From assembly GCF_905404315.1 (NCBI RefSeq), contig NC_066273.1, positions 12,400,001 to 12,464,000 of the forward strand: a DNA stretch of 64,000 bases. Reading direction: 5' to 3'. Positions 50,080 to 63,718 of this stretch are shown here, piece by piece (position 1 is the stretch's first letter; every line of letters begins with the position of its first letter). A model generated the notes under the pieces. The model was not told the DNA's origin, did not search any database, and saw nothing but the letters and a program-made list of their open reading frames with translations. The stretch comes from Leptidea sinapis (Eukaryota > Arthropoda > Insecta > Lepidoptera > Pieridae). The translations under genes and the position numbers were made by a program.

Positions 50080-50955
50080 TTTATAGTCAATGTTAATATT
50101 AATATGTCAACTGATATAAAGTTTTTCAACAATCTAATTTGAATCCTATTATCTTGGGGCGAAAGTTCATTTTCCTATATTTTGGCAATTTATGTGTAGC
50201 TATATATTTGGCTACTTTGGATGACGCTATCTATTTGGTCATTTTCGGTGAATCGATGTATATGGTAACGATGGGTGCTGCAATTTTTTTTAATGCTATG
50301 ACGCTATATATTTGACGCTGACTGTGCAGATTGCACAGAGTCTTTGTTCGCAACGGAAAAACTATATTTTCACAAATTTGTTGATCTCCATAAAAGATTT
50401 CAACAATGTGAGATGTCAACCAATGTGTTAAGAATTTGTTATCGATCCGAGTGATTACGTAAAACTATGAAAGTTCAAAGTGGAAAATCTTTAACAAACG
50501 AACATAACATGACAATAATATCAAGCAATCCAATTATATATATTTTTTAATAGAATGTTCGAGCTGTCAATATAAAAAGTTTCACCCATAAATTTACTTA
50601 TTTTAATGCAAAGTAAACAGAAGGCCAAACCGGCAATTTCATATTTAAGCCCGTATTACATTTGATAGGATGTTATTATTATAATTGAAAGAGTGTTGTT
50701 GTCTTCTTTCTGAGTATCGTAACATAGTTTTCATATTCCATGAAATAAAACAATAATATCAGAGCAGTTGACAGTCGCAGAGCTTATCATCACAAACAAG
50801 CTAATTTCACTAACACTATCTGAGGCTAGAGGTCACAATTAAGTGCGTTTTGGTTAAAACATCAGCTGCTATGTTTCCGCGATTATCGACTATAAAATTC
50901 CATCCAAGATACATGAAGTTATCACGTTTGTTCTCCACAAGAGTGACAAAGAGGA
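50080..50955. other. AT-rich stretch without recognisable features
   Basis: 876 bases. No repeat, ORF or structure that I can support. Confidence 0.4.
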
Positions 50956-50959
50956 ACAA

Positions 50960-51060
50960 CGATTTTGCTTTTTTTTAAATGCAAATAAGGGACGAGACGA
51001 GCGGGACGTTCAGCTGATGGTAATTGGTACGCCCTGCCGATTACAATGCAGTGCCATTCA
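50960..51060 (-). repeat. dispersed repeat family A, 3' part, inverted
   Basis: AGGGACGAGACGAGCGGGAC, GTTCAGCTGATGGTAATTGG and CAATGCAGTGCC match family A in minus orientation. It abuts the 3' end of the LINE that follows. Confidence 0.7.
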
Positions 51061-51061
51061 G

Positions 51062-52900
51062 GACTTTTTATGGAATAGGAGGACAAACGAGCGTACGGGT
51101 CAGCTGTTGTAAAGTGATCACCGCCACCCACAATCTCTTGCAACAACAGAGGAATTACAGGAGCGTTGCCGGCCTTTAAGGAAGGTGCAGCTTTTTTTGA
51201 AGGTACCCATATCGTATCATCCAGGAAACACCGCACAAGGAAGTTCATTCCTCAGCTTTGTAGTACGTGGAAGAAAGCTCCTTGAAAACCGCTCTGTGGA
51301 GGGCCGCCACACATCCAGATGGTGGGGATGATATCCTAACTTCATGTGTGGCCGGACCTGCGCTTGTAGAGCGCTAGAATGTGGGCCGGCTTGAAGTATT
51401 GCTGTGCTCTATTAATGACGCCCAGTTTTTTCGAAGCCAAATTGGCTTTGCCCTCCAGATGGCCACGAAATTGGGAATCGCTCGCAATTTCGAAACCTAG
51501 TATTCCGATACTAGGCGAGGCTTTAAAGGAAGTGTTGTCGAAGAGTGTTGATACGAGAAATGGATTTTTTTTAGTGGTAAACGCGCAAACTTGAGTCTTC
51601 TGGGGGTTAAATTGGACAAGGTTCAATTTAGCCCATTCCGCGACCTTCTCAAGAGAGGACTCGATAGAAGACACAAGTTTTGCGGCATTGGTCGACGATT
51701 TCCCTAGAGAGACCTGCATGGCCCGTGTATATGGCATCACCAGTGCTGTCGTCTGCATAGCAATGTATGTTGGAGGTGCCCAACATATCATTGATATGCA
51801 GAAGAAACAGCGTGGGAGATAGCACACAGCCTTGGGGCACTCCAGCATTCACGGGCTTCGGGTTCGAGCAATATCCGTCGACAACGACCTGTATGCTGCG
51901 CACAGTGAGGAAGCTGGAGGTCCACTTGCACAATCTCTCGGGAAGCCCAAATGATGGAAGTTTTGAGAGGAGCGCCTTGTGCCATACACGATAAAAGGCC
52001 TTCACTATATCCAGGCCAACTGCCAGGCCTTCCCCCTTGCTTTCAATAGCCGCCGCCCATCTATGTGTTAGGTATATCAGAAGATCACCTGCCGACCGAC
52101 CATGGCGAAAGCCGTATTGACGGTCGTTGATCACCTGGTGACCCTGAAGGTATACCAAGAGCTGGCGGCTAATTATGCTCTCCATGATTTGGGAGAGCAG
52201 GGAGGTAATAGCAATAGGCCTGTAGTTTGCCAGATGCGAACTGTCTCCTTTTTTTGGATCGGATGGACAAGGGCTGACTTCCATGAGTAAGGGACTATGC
52301 CTTTGGAATAAGAGTGCCGGAATAAACGATTTAGCACCGGCGTCAACTCAGGGGCACACGTTCCAAGCACGATTGGAGAAATGTCATCCGGCCCGCTCGA
52401 CTTCCTGACGTCCAACGAAAACAGAGCTCACCTAACAGTTTTCTGTCTGAACTGTACTTCAGGCATAGAGATCTGACACCGCGGATGGTAGGCGGTGTTT
52501 TTCCGCTGTCGTCAAGAGTCGAGTTGAAGGCGAAAAGAGCGCAAAGCACCGCAACTCAAGTTCGATATGCCTGTTTTTTGCAGTCAGTTGCTGCTTTAAC
52601 TGACGCATCGAACGAGGGCTGTGATCTGCAACCGATCGGTACCACAGAGCTTGGTATCCATTCCCTGTAGTATCACATCGGCTCCTGCAACGGCGCAGGC
52701 ACTAGGATCATCCGAAGGGAAACAAACCCTGTCCCAAGAGTAGGATGCAAAAAAGGAACGCATCCTATCCCAATCTGCTGACTTGTAGTGCCAAACGCGG
52801 TAGGTGGTCTGCGATATCCTCCCTAACGTACACACATACCCCGGTATGAGGTAAAAATTGTGCTCAATTTTGTACCCGGGGTACGTTAAATATGACATAT
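51062..52900 (-). pseudogene. Jockey-like LINE reverse transcriptase with 3' UTR (fullest family B copy)
   Basis: In minus-strand order: SLDVRKSSGPDDISPIVLGT, KGIVPYSWKSALVHPI, ANYRPIAITSLLSQIMES, RQYGFRHGRSAGDLLIYL, VGLDIVKAFYRVWHKALL, NAGVPQGCVLSPTLFLL, then HCYADDSTGDA (YADD at 51748-51759). Next come LNLVQFNPQKTQVCAF, LGVINRAQQYFKPAHILALY, a jump to KLGYHPHHLDV, SFLPRTTKL and ELPCAVFPG. At least three frameshifts and an internal deletion near 51385 (about 100 codons missing between the RPHM and KLGYH blocks) make it non-functional. The 3' UTR explains the many short family B copies elsewhere. Confidence 0.88.
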
Positions 52901-52932
52901 CGCTAGGTCGAGATATCTGCGTCTCCGTTTTT

Positions 52933-53938
52933 ACCTTAATCGTAAAAAAAAAATCCTAAAATATGAAGTATATAATTGAAATTTTCAAATAAACCAATTA
53001 TATATTGACCTTGATCCTGCAGACACTCTGTCCAAACAGTTTTTCGGGACTATGTTAGTTTAAGATTGTTTCTGCAAATAAATAATACTACTTATAAATT
53101 TAGTAAACAAAATTTTATCACACTTGCGTGGTCGCGTAAGACTGCTCGAAGTAGGTGTCAGTGGCTAGGATAGCACGCGGATACTAGATTTCTTACAGGT
53201 TGTTCCGAATTGATATGGCATATTTATTTATTTAGGTGAATTATGTATTTGTTTTTGAATATTTTTTTAATGATTACGGTTAATTAGTTCTTCCCGTGTG
53301 CTTATTTAATGTCTCAATTATAGCGCTACGCTATATAAACTGTAACTGGCCAGTATCTTACGACCATTCCCAATATACTATCTACAGATAGAGATAAATT
53401 ACTACCTTCTACTCGGCCGTTAGTCTTCTCCACCCTCAAAGCCAATAATTTACGGCCGTTCCCAATATTCAGTCTATCTCTTACTTGAGATAAAAATCGT
53501 AACTACCGTTGACTTTCTGTCCCAATAAACTTATCGACGGTAACTCACCTTATCCGTATACGCTGTCTGTCAAGGGAGGACATATAGCTTACCATCGATA
53601 GAAGTTTTAATGGAAATTTCAATTCATGCGTCCCAATATAAGGCGATAAGAATGACTTATCAGGTATATTGGGACAGCTTCATATTATTGACAGCTAATT
53701 ACTGAGAGTAGAAGGTAGTATTTTATCTCGATCTGTAGATAGTATATTGGGAACGGCCGTATGTGATAGATTTTCATACATCCTTTATGCCCGCATTTAC
53801 GTAATAAATGTCGAACTTTCGGCCCATTTGTCGCATCACAACCAATACACATTTCGAGAAGGTATAGTAGAAATATTTTTTCATCAATCACGTACCTGCC
53901 TTCAGTTGAATTGCTAGATTGTCTTTACTTTCATATTC
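52933..53938. repeat. 1.0-kb segment, extra copy at the junction
   Basis: Copy of 41529-42535 (offset 11403) placed between the LINE and the start of the second 14.4-kb block. It shares the C at 53554 with the copy at 56536, whereas copy 1 has G at 42151. Confidence 0.92.
53361..53759. mobile_element. 399-bp mariner-type MITE, junction copy
   Basis: Same element as 41958-42356, carried within the extra 1.0-kb segment. Confidence 0.8.
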
Positions 53939-55913
53939 ATATTTTTTTAACTATTATTTATTAATACAAGTGTTTTGTAATAACACCGTTAATATTTATA
54001 CAAGATAGTATTTAAATTTTATATATAGAATATTTACTATACTATTGTGATCTCTCATACTCACTCGCAATAAGTTTACAAGAATCTCTTTTTATATAAT
54101 CAAATCTCAACTTTTTCTATCCTAAGATTAAACGAAATATTATACGAAAGATAGTAAAAATATTAAGTTAATTAAGTTTTCGAGATACTTCACTAACGCC
54201 CTATTCCTGAAACAACTTCATTCCAGTTTTTATAATTAATAACAACTTCCAATGAATGCATTTATAAACACAATAATTATCTGAGCGATCCAAATAAATA
54301 TATAAAAGAGAAATGAACTTATCACTAACGTGCTATTTTCTAAATAATTAAATCGACTGTCACCAAACTGGAATGGAATCACTGGCCAGTAGTGATTTTA
54401 TGGGTGGCCTAAAAATTTTATCAAAATCGCTGAGTATATATCTTATATTTATATTTGACTGTTCTAATTGCACGCCTCGGCGAGTTTGTGGTTTATAACC
54501 GCCCTGTCGAGCTCACACGATTTCCACACTTTAAATTGCATATTTTTTTCTATTACTCTTACACATTATAAAAAGCACATCAATATAAAGCTGAGACACA
54601 AATGAATAATCCTGATACTTTTTTTAAGTTGTCGAATACGTACATTAAAAAAAAAATATCGTGAAAGTCCAGTAGTGTGTGGTTCAAAAAAACGGCGTGG
54701 TACGGATATCTCGAAAAGACTTATACTATTTTCACTATTTTCACAATTAAGCAGAGAAGGTTCCTTTCGAAAATCATTACTGTAAGCCTTCTCGTTTTTT
54801 TTTTTAAACGCAGATGATTAAATTTTATTCGAAATTTAACTTAAAAAAAATAAAGCATGAGCGTTCGAGGCGTGCACTTTTAGATTTTCCAATTTTTTAT
54901 TTTATATATGTTTATAGTACGCTTTATAAGTTTCTTGTGATCCCTCTGATGTTATAAGAGTAAAGATCGCGGTGGTAACATACCAATTACTCTCCAGTGA
55001 CCCGTATGCTCTCTTCTTCCATAAAAAAAATATATTATATCTTAGTATGGGTACTGTAACAAATCAATTCCGGGGAAAATAACGCACCAGCTACATAAAC
55101 AGATACCACTAACAAAACAACGAAAACTAATCTCAGATAGAAACAATACCTATTTAAATATATCGTGTCCAAGAATATGTAAATAAAAATGTGAAATAGC
55201 TCTTCACACAACTAATAACACTTTTATTTCTTGCTTTTCCTCTCAATGGTATTTTCTTATTATTTAACAGCCAAGGATATGTAACAACTAATTTCGACAT
55301 GGCCGAAGATATTGAAAGTACCTGTGTGTTTATTTTAGATACATATTTAAATATATATATATCGTACTTCCATATAGCTTCTTCTTTGTGATGTAAGTCT
55401 CCGCTTTCTATTTATTTGGATCGTATATTATTACAGTAATTATCAAACAGCATTACCAATAGATTTAGGAACTAAATCATGTAGTTAAGTTAATTATTAT
55501 TATTATGTAAATAAGCAACAACACGCAAACTAGACATATTGTAAAAGGTTTTACCGTCAGACTTTTAAAGAAGAGAAAATATTTCTTCATAATCGCATTA
55601 TCTAAACATCATCATCATAGTAATGAATAACGGCAGATCAGTGGCTTATTTTTAGTTGGAATGTATTTAAGACTTATTCAATTTCTGTGTCAAATCCTTG
55701 TTAGCCTAGGGCAGCAAAGCGGTTGCGATTTCCGACGAAGTAGAAAGAGAGAGCATTAGGGACTCGAGTAGTGAAATCGCACGAGTGATACGAATATGAA
55801 GTCTTTTTGACTCTCGCACAATAAATCTAAGGCTAGCTGACTCTTAATTGGTAGATAATATAGAGAGTGGTGCCATAATGGCGACATTAAATGAACACAC
55901 TGTGAGCTATCTA

Positions 55914-56920
55914 ACCTTAATCGTAAAAAAAAAAATCCTAAAATATGAAGTATATAATTGAAATTTTCAAATAAACCAATTATATATTGACCTTGATCCT
56001 GCAGACACTCTGTCCAAACAGTTTTTCGGGACTATGTTAGTTTAAGATTGTTTCTGCAAATAAATAATACTACTTATAAATTTAGTAAACAAAATTTTAT
56101 CACACTTGCGTGGTCGCGTAAGACTGCTCGAAGTAGGTGTCAGTGGCTAGGATAGCACGCGGATACTAGATTTCTTACAGGTTGTTCCGAATTGATATGG
56201 CATATTTATTTATTTAGGTGAATTATGTATTTGTTTTTGAATATTTTTTTAATGATTACGGTTAATTAGTTCTTCCCGTGTGCTTATTTAATGTCTCAAT
56301 TATAGCGCTACGCTATATAAACTGTAACTGGCCAGTATCTTACGACCATTCCCAATATACTATCTACAGATAGAGATAAATTACTACCTTCTACTCGGCC
56401 GTTAGTCTTCTCCACCCTCAAAGCCAATAATTTACGGCCGTTCCCAATATTCAGTCTATCTCTTACTTGAGATAAAAATCGTAACTACCGTTGACTTTCT
56501 GTCCCAATAAACTTATCGACGGTAACTCACCTTATCCGTATACGCTGTCTGTCAAGGGAGGACATATAGCTTACCATCGATAGAAGTTTTAATGGAAATT
56601 TCAATTCATGCGTCCCAATATAAGGCGATAAGAATGACTTATCAGGTATATTGGGACAGCTTCATATTATTGACAGCTAATTACTGAGAGTAGAAGGTAG
56701 TATTTTATCTCGATCTGTAGATAGTATATTGGGAACGGCCGTATGTGATAGATTTTCATACATCCTTTATGCCCGCATTTACGTAATAAATGTCGAACTT
56801 TCGGCCCATTTGTCGCATCACAACCAATACACATTTCGAGAAGGTATAGTAGAAATATTTTTTCATCAATCACGTACCTGCCTTCAGTTGAATTGCTAGA
56901 TTGTCATTACTTTCATGTTC
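55914..56920. repeat. 1.0-kb segment, third copy
   Basis: Copy of 41529-42535 in its original context inside block 2, including the 399-bp MITE at 56343-56741. Confidence 0.92.
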
Positions 56921-57603
56921 GTGTAAGCTGGCAGTGACAAAAGTTTACGAAGGTAGACAGTAGATAAATATTATTGTGCAATACAGAATAAATATGGATA
57001 CCACGACAATTCCGTACGATTTATGTAGTTATTTGTGTTACAAGGGGGCAACGTGATATACTCCTCGAGAGCCTTATTTCGAATTCAGAACCTAGCGAGA
57101 ATGCAATATACGCCACTCGATACCAAAATATTTTGGCCAAGAATGACACTACTTTTCATCACTACTCGAAGTTCGTGCGTTACTTTATAGTGAAAGTTTT
57201 AATAATCACAAATAAATCAAGAACGCAAACCAATCAGAAAAGAGAAAGCTTAAACTCATATTAGAACAAAATTGTAGTTTGTTCCCGCTATCCTGTAAGG
57301 CCAATTTTCTTAATTCGACTATCCAAATACCTACGCATGTTGAAAAGTAATTTATTTCATTAGGAATGCATATTATTATATTTATCTTAGTCATAATATT
57401 GTATGTCGTAATAAATTGTGTATGTATAGTACTCTTCAAAGTAAAAATGTAAATATTACAAATACACCTAATATTTGAAATAAACTTTACAATAAATAAG
57501 ATTTTTTTCATTTCTGAAGCCCTTTGATTTGTTATCTTTTTAGTTAAGATTTGAGAAGCATATAAATAAAGTGATTTCCAACAGTTTTTAAAGATTAAAA
57601 GTT

Positions 57604-57945
57604 TTGTACCAAATTAGACCATTTATAACCACTGATATGCGCATACGTCTTTGTGAGGCTCTTGTTCTATCCAAGCTTCACTATACCGATACAGTGTATG
57701 GTTCGAGGTTGCTTGGCAGAACAAGAAATTTAATACAAAGAGTACAAAACGCCTGTGCTCGTTTTTGCTGGGATATACCGGCCTGACAATACATTTCTCC
57801 ATACCTCAAAGAAGATAATGGATGCTCGTAGACGACTTTATTTAGCCACGCTTCTCTTTGGTATTATTATCACAAAAACGCCAAAATATTTATATCATAC
57901 ATTATTAAATATCTTATATTATTACGTATTATGTCTATATAGATA
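57604..57945 (+). mobile_element. LINE RT fragment, plus strand (block 2 copy)
   Basis: Same as 43219-43560; the translated frames are identical. Confidence 0.75.
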
Positions 57946-58945
57946 ACAACTGGGATTGGACTTTTTGTTTGTTTCTTGTTTGTTGCTAATATTTCTAAAA
58001 TTGCTATACCAGGTTGATTGCGGCAGAGTGTCAGAGCCTAGATTGACTGGTGGACAAGTTTTCAGTCTTAGGGTAAATGTGATGTGGTGAGACTTCAGGG
58101 CGCTTGCTTTTATGCGCCACTTGGTCAAACACGCATAAGTGGCATCGAGCTGAGTTTGAAAATGTCTGGTCGCCTCATTGGGGTCACTGTTACAACTGAG
58201 GAACGCCGCATCATCGGCACAGCTGCTTCTGGTGATTGGGGTAGGTCACTTGTAAATATGTTATAGACTCCATCAGTAGGTAGTAGGAGTGAGGAAGGTA
58301 CATTTTAATTTTGCACATTAGTCCTTTATGCCAAACCCGATTGAAAGCTTGTTGTACGTCGAGAAAAGCAGCCGAACAGTATCCCTTCTTTTCCAGACAT
58401 TGTCTAACTGTACAATACACTCTGTGAACTTGTTCTATGATGGAGTAGTGTTTCCGGAAGCCAAATTGATGGTCAGGTATTACATGGCCCATATCTAGGC
58501 AAGAGGATAGTCGTGCTAGGATGATCCTTTCCCACAATTTTGGTGCGTACACAGTACAGGCGTCAGGCTAATAGGGCGATAAGACGTGACTTCAGTAGGC
58601 GGTTTACCAGGCTTATGGATCGCAACAATTTGTGATGTTTTCCAGAGTGCAGGAACAAGCGAGGTTCTCAATGTGGCATTGACAAGGATGGTCAAAAACG
58701 TAATGCACTTCTTAGGAAGCTCTTTCAATGGCCTGCGGGTGATTAGATCAAATCCAGGTGCATTTTGGCTATTTCTCTACCCACCTCTCTTGGTGTAGTA
58801 GGTCTCAAAGGCAGGCATAGTTGCAGGTCTTGTCCTAGGATTTGGTCTATTTCTGGATCTTCTAGACTATCCATATTGTTGGGTTGGAATACGTTGGCCA
58901 GGTATGTAGCAAAGGCCTGAGATTATTCTTGGTAAGATTCGTTGA
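57925..58945 (-). pseudogene. decayed Jockey-like LINE RT (block 2 copy)
   Basis: Same as 43540-44560, with one noticed change: A43823 is G at 58208, turning ADDV into ADDA beside the degenerate active site. Confidence 0.8.
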
Positions 58946-59310
58946 AATGAGGTTAGTTGAGGATATTTTTTGCTACTATGACTAACGATTCGGTTGAATG
59001 GAGTCAAGAAAACGTTTATAATACAGGTGTAAGCACAACGAGACACACGCCCGCGCAATGTTCCGGTCTGCATCGGGGTAGTCAGAGACAAAAGGATTCC
59101 ACTTGCTTCTATCCTTACAAACCTAACGCGCTTCCTCTACATTCATTACTCTTTTCATACATGCTCGCCGCTTGCGGGTGCTTCGAACCTTTCAAAATGT
59201 CCCCAGTTTGGTCGATGAATGTTCTACGAGGTCTGCCGCGACCGACATGGTCACACACACTTGCCTTATATATTACTGAATGAATACTCTACTTTCAAAC
59301 CATCTGGGAG

Positions 59311-59625
59311 GCAGTGGGAGGCTCCTTTGCACCGGATGTCGGCTAGATTATGGGTACGACCACGGTGGCTATTTCTGCCGTGAAGCAGTAATGTGTAAGC
59401 ATTACTTTGTTTCGGTCTGAAGGGCGCCTTAGCTAGTGAAATTACTGAGACTAATGAGATTAATGAGACTTAACATCTTATGTCTCAAGGTGATGAGCGC
59501 AGTTGTAGTGCCGCTCAGAATTTTTGGGTTTCTCAATAATTCTGAGCGGCACTGCATTGTAATGGACAGGGCGTATCAATTACCATCAACTGAACGTCCT
59601 GCTCATCTCTTCCCTCATTTAAAAA
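59311..59625 (+). repeat. dispersed repeat family A (block 2 copy)
   Basis: Same as 44926-45240. Confidence 0.8.
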
Positions 59626-60555
59626 AAAAGGGAAATGAGAAGGACGACTTCTACAAAAATGAGCATTTATTTAGTTATTAATTAATACGTAACTATTAAT
59701 AGCGACATTCGCTCAATGACTTACAATTTTCTCTTAAAAATCCAACAAAAGCATATTGTTCATCTGAGCATTCCATGAATGCTCCTTAAGCTGCTTGCTT
59801 TTATTTATTTAATTACTAGCTGACCCGGCAAACGTTGTTTTGCCATATAAAGTATTTTTAGTGTACGACCGTTTTTTCATCATTCGTGTTAATATTGACA
59901 CTCACAAAATGTGGCTTTCTATTGGTAATAGTCAAAGTCAAATAAACTTAATTCAGATAGGCTTAAACAAAACGGTTCAGCGGTCACTATAAATATTTCT
60001 TTTAAATTGCTGAAATCACCAAATTATGTTCGGTAAAAGTTGAGCTCGTGAGAAGAACAAAAGAAACTCAACTGTCCCTATTTTCAATCAATAGAGTATT
60101 TAAAATTGGCTTTCTCCATCGCTGGAGCCTCGCTGTACTATGCGAATACTGGCAAAGCATCACGTGACATCACACGCTGTTCTGCACTACGCATTGCAGC
60201 GCACTCGTTCCAGTATGTAAGCAAATAAGTGCTCAATACATGAGTAGAAAAGATACCGTATCATGAGATACGGTATCTTTTCTTTACTAACACAAATGTT
60301 AAGTATCAAATATTGACGGTAGAGTGAACTTAGTTTCACAAAAATGAATTTCTTAAAAATTTGAACACTTAATTCAATTTTACGTAATGAGGGTGGCGAA
60401 AAATAGTTTTTCGCTACACACGGCTTTGTACACAGTAAGTAGTGAAATTCTTTTTAAGTTTTAAAACTACCTTCAAAAATAACATCCAATAATCGGTAAA
60501 TTTAAGACTTACCAAATTAAGTGAATTTGAATCCTTAATCTAATTTCGGTTAAAA

Positions 60556-61058
60556 CTTAGTATCCCTTAGCACGAATTTGCATGTAAAAAATATTGTAGT
60601 TGATAGAGCTTTGGTCCACGATGATAGTGTTTCAAGTTTTCAAGAAAAACCAAAATAAAAGTCTACCCTCCCCAGCCTATCTGTCACAGACTATTTGTTA
60701 CATTTTATTTCACAGTTTTTCATACAATTTAAGCCGTTTTACCTGTCACCAACTTCTTTTACATTTCATTTCACTGTTTTTCATGCATTTATGGCTGTAT
60801 TAGCTGGAACCCTTTGCCTGTACTTATATTTTACTAAGAAACCAAAATCATTTTATGACAGTTTTAGCCTCCCACCGCGATGGCGCACATGTAGTGTTTA
60901 TTTACGTGATTTACCTGTTTTAGGTTAGAATTTTTTTTGTGATTTTCTTGAAAACGTTGCATTACCTTGTAATAGGAGTGGTATCATTATAATCGTGGAC
61001 TAAAGCTTTATCAACTACAATATTTTTTACCTCCTAATTCATGCTAAGAGATACTAAG
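60556..61058. mobile_element. 503-bp foldback element (block 2 copy)
   Basis: Same as 46171-46673. Confidence 0.75.
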
Positions 61059-62274
61059 TCCCACCCGTAATTTCTGATGACGAAGAAAGAGAATCCTTTT
61101 TTTTAAAGGTGTGACGTCACCACTTTTGACATCACAAAAGTTGACTGGCTGGTAATCACTCATCATGGATCATCGAAAGAAAACTGCACGTGATCACCTT
61201 CGTTTATTCCACAGTGTAACAACGTCCCAGACATATCCGTATCGTACGACAGCCTGAGCTCGAATACCTCGAGTGTCTTTTTTTTTTTTGAGAGGAGGAA
61301 ATACTGTTACGTATTGTATGTAATATATCGGACCCGAGTGTCCGCGTAAGCGGACGCCCCATACCGACTAAAACCTCCTCTGTGCTGTTAGCAGCCCTGG
61401 CTTTCACACTACGCAACAATAGTCGCGGGGCGTCTCCTAAGGAGACTCGAACCTCAGACCGGCTGTGTGCTTGTGAGAAGGAGAGAGAATGAAAATGAAG
61501 ATGAAAGATGAAAAGGTGAGAAGAACACACTCGCCGGCGAGTGTGGTGATGTTTTGTGTAATGTATATGTTTGTATGTATGTAAGTAGTGTAAATGTTTG
61601 TGTGCATGTATGTTTGTGTTTTGTGTCTGTTTGTGGAGTGTGTTTGTGTTTGTGTAAGTGGTGTATGTCAGTCCGTCAGTCAGTCCGTGTGTGAGTGAGT
61701 GTAGTGAAGCGATTACAGGACGAGGACTAACGTCTCGTCGGGTATCAAAACAATGTGTGGTGTATCTGAGGTGTTTGTGTGGGTGTCGCGTTCGCGATAT
61801 TGATGTCGTCATCCGGGTCTACCGTGACGTGTCTGGGACGTCTTATTGGGTTGAGACTATGGTGAAGGGGGGAGTACCCGCATGCCTTCCTAACCAAGAT
61901 GTTGGGATGGTTAGGCGCCTTGTCAAAGAAGCGTCGCGAGATCTCTTTAAAATGTTGTCCCCAAGTGTCAACAGTGTGGCAATATTTATAGGGCTCGGCT
62001 CACATGCATGCGTTTTCGAATAATGCTTTTTAACAATATTTTGATGTTACAATGTAATCAAATAATGACTTATGATTTAATTCTAGAATAAAACTACAAA
62101 TCTTTTTCTTCTCGTTTTTATAGGTGTTTATTAATTGTGATGTTATATAGTATTTATATATTATGTATTTTTTAATTCTTGCGGGTTTTGCGTAGCAAAC
62201 ATGAATAGCTCGCAGTATAATAATTGCAGCTATTTTTCCTACTTCTTCGCACTTATCATTATATTTTGGATAAG

Positions 62275-62825
62275 CCATGGTGACCAAGGCTGTCTACATT
62301 GCCTCCGCAGCGGCACATATGGGGAACTGTTCTAGGGATACCCAGGCGAACCAACTGCGATTGAGAAGCTGGAATTATCGAGAAGTGTCCCTATGTTACT
62401 CGAAGGAGTGGCCTGAAGCCAGTACCCTGAATCTCGTTCACTAACAGCAATAAAACGAGCCTGATCCGAAATATTGTGACTTGATAATAATATCCTTTTG
62501 TGAATGATTTTGCACTGTGGCTTTAAAGGGTAATTTTCATTTGGACAGGCAACTTTCCAAGCATTTTAAGCAGTTTCCGCATACACCAGTGGCTGAGACC
62601 CATTAGGGGAGATTATTTTATCATATAAAGTGCTGACACTGTGAACAGAAGATAAGAATGCTGGTAAGGGTATACTAGATATATTTTTCTGATGCCAATT
62701 CCACCAAAACGAATGGGCAGAAAAGCCTGGCACCAAGAAATATCAGACAATGAACAATTTAATATTTTTGATACTAAATTTCGTAGAGAATCGTCCAAAC
62801 TTGAAATTTATCTAATTTCTCATCC
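62275..62825 (-). pseudogene. non-LTR RT C-terminal remnant (block 2 copy)
   Basis: Same as 47890-48440. Confidence 0.65.
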
Positions 62826-63718
62826 ATTGATTGGTTCAGTAGACATATGAGTTACAAGAGGCTTGGTAGCTGAAGTTTGATACAAATGGTCTCGTTGACC
62901 AGCTAACGTCAGGGTGTCGAGTTTGCGTGACGGTGTGCGCGTGCTTTGTTGAATATTATCACTGATAATTAAATAGATAAATCCCTGACGCGCTAAAAGT
63001 ATAACTTCTTAGACCTATTTAGAACCTAACGTAATTTTAGTTATTTACTGTCGGCACACGAATATTGTCTACACTTCATAGCAAGTGCATCAAAAAAGGC
63101 TATATATCATCGATATCATAGTTGTATATAATACTTAATCAGGTCAGGCCCTTTAATCAAGGTAGAAACAAAGAGCGAAATCAAATTTCACCGCCCTTTG
63201 GTCGACGCTTTCACGCCACAAACCGTATCGGTGCCAGAATAAGAGCTGCGATATTCTTTATGATTTGTACATCATGCAAATTCGAAGTCAAAACTTTTTA
63301 TTGCATGTCACTTGTCAATGGTAAGACGCCCCCGATGTCACGGCCTTATTCATAAGTTACATTTCTCTTGAACTGTATTCCTCTTGAACACATTCGTGTC
63401 TTCAATTTCAGTAACTACTCTTTAAGGCGAATTAACGAGACAACTCCAGGCTTTTTGTTTTAAAATACTCGACGAATAGAAAAAAACTGTCAATTAGCAG
63501 ACACAGATTGATTAAATAATTAGGTACAGGTCCAGATTTATAACAAGGAAACTAAATACTAAATTGAATTATACAGTCAGCGTCAAAAAGATAGCGTCAC
63601 CCATTGTATTATAAAACATGGCAACACCAATCGTTACCATATACATCTATTTACCAAAATCACACACTAATAAATATGCTACTAAAACCCTAGTAGAGAT
63701 ACAGAGCTCAGTCTAATG

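Larger units (their letters stand above)
39559..53941. repeat. 14.4-kb direct repeat, copy 1
   Basis: The sequence from about 39559 onward recurs from 53942 to the window end at an offset of 14383-14385. In the compared text I noticed only four substitutions (39738, 41190, 42151, 43823) and homopolymer-length changes (e.g. 40412). No host gene was found inside; only TEs and AT-rich sequence. Confidence 0.93.
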
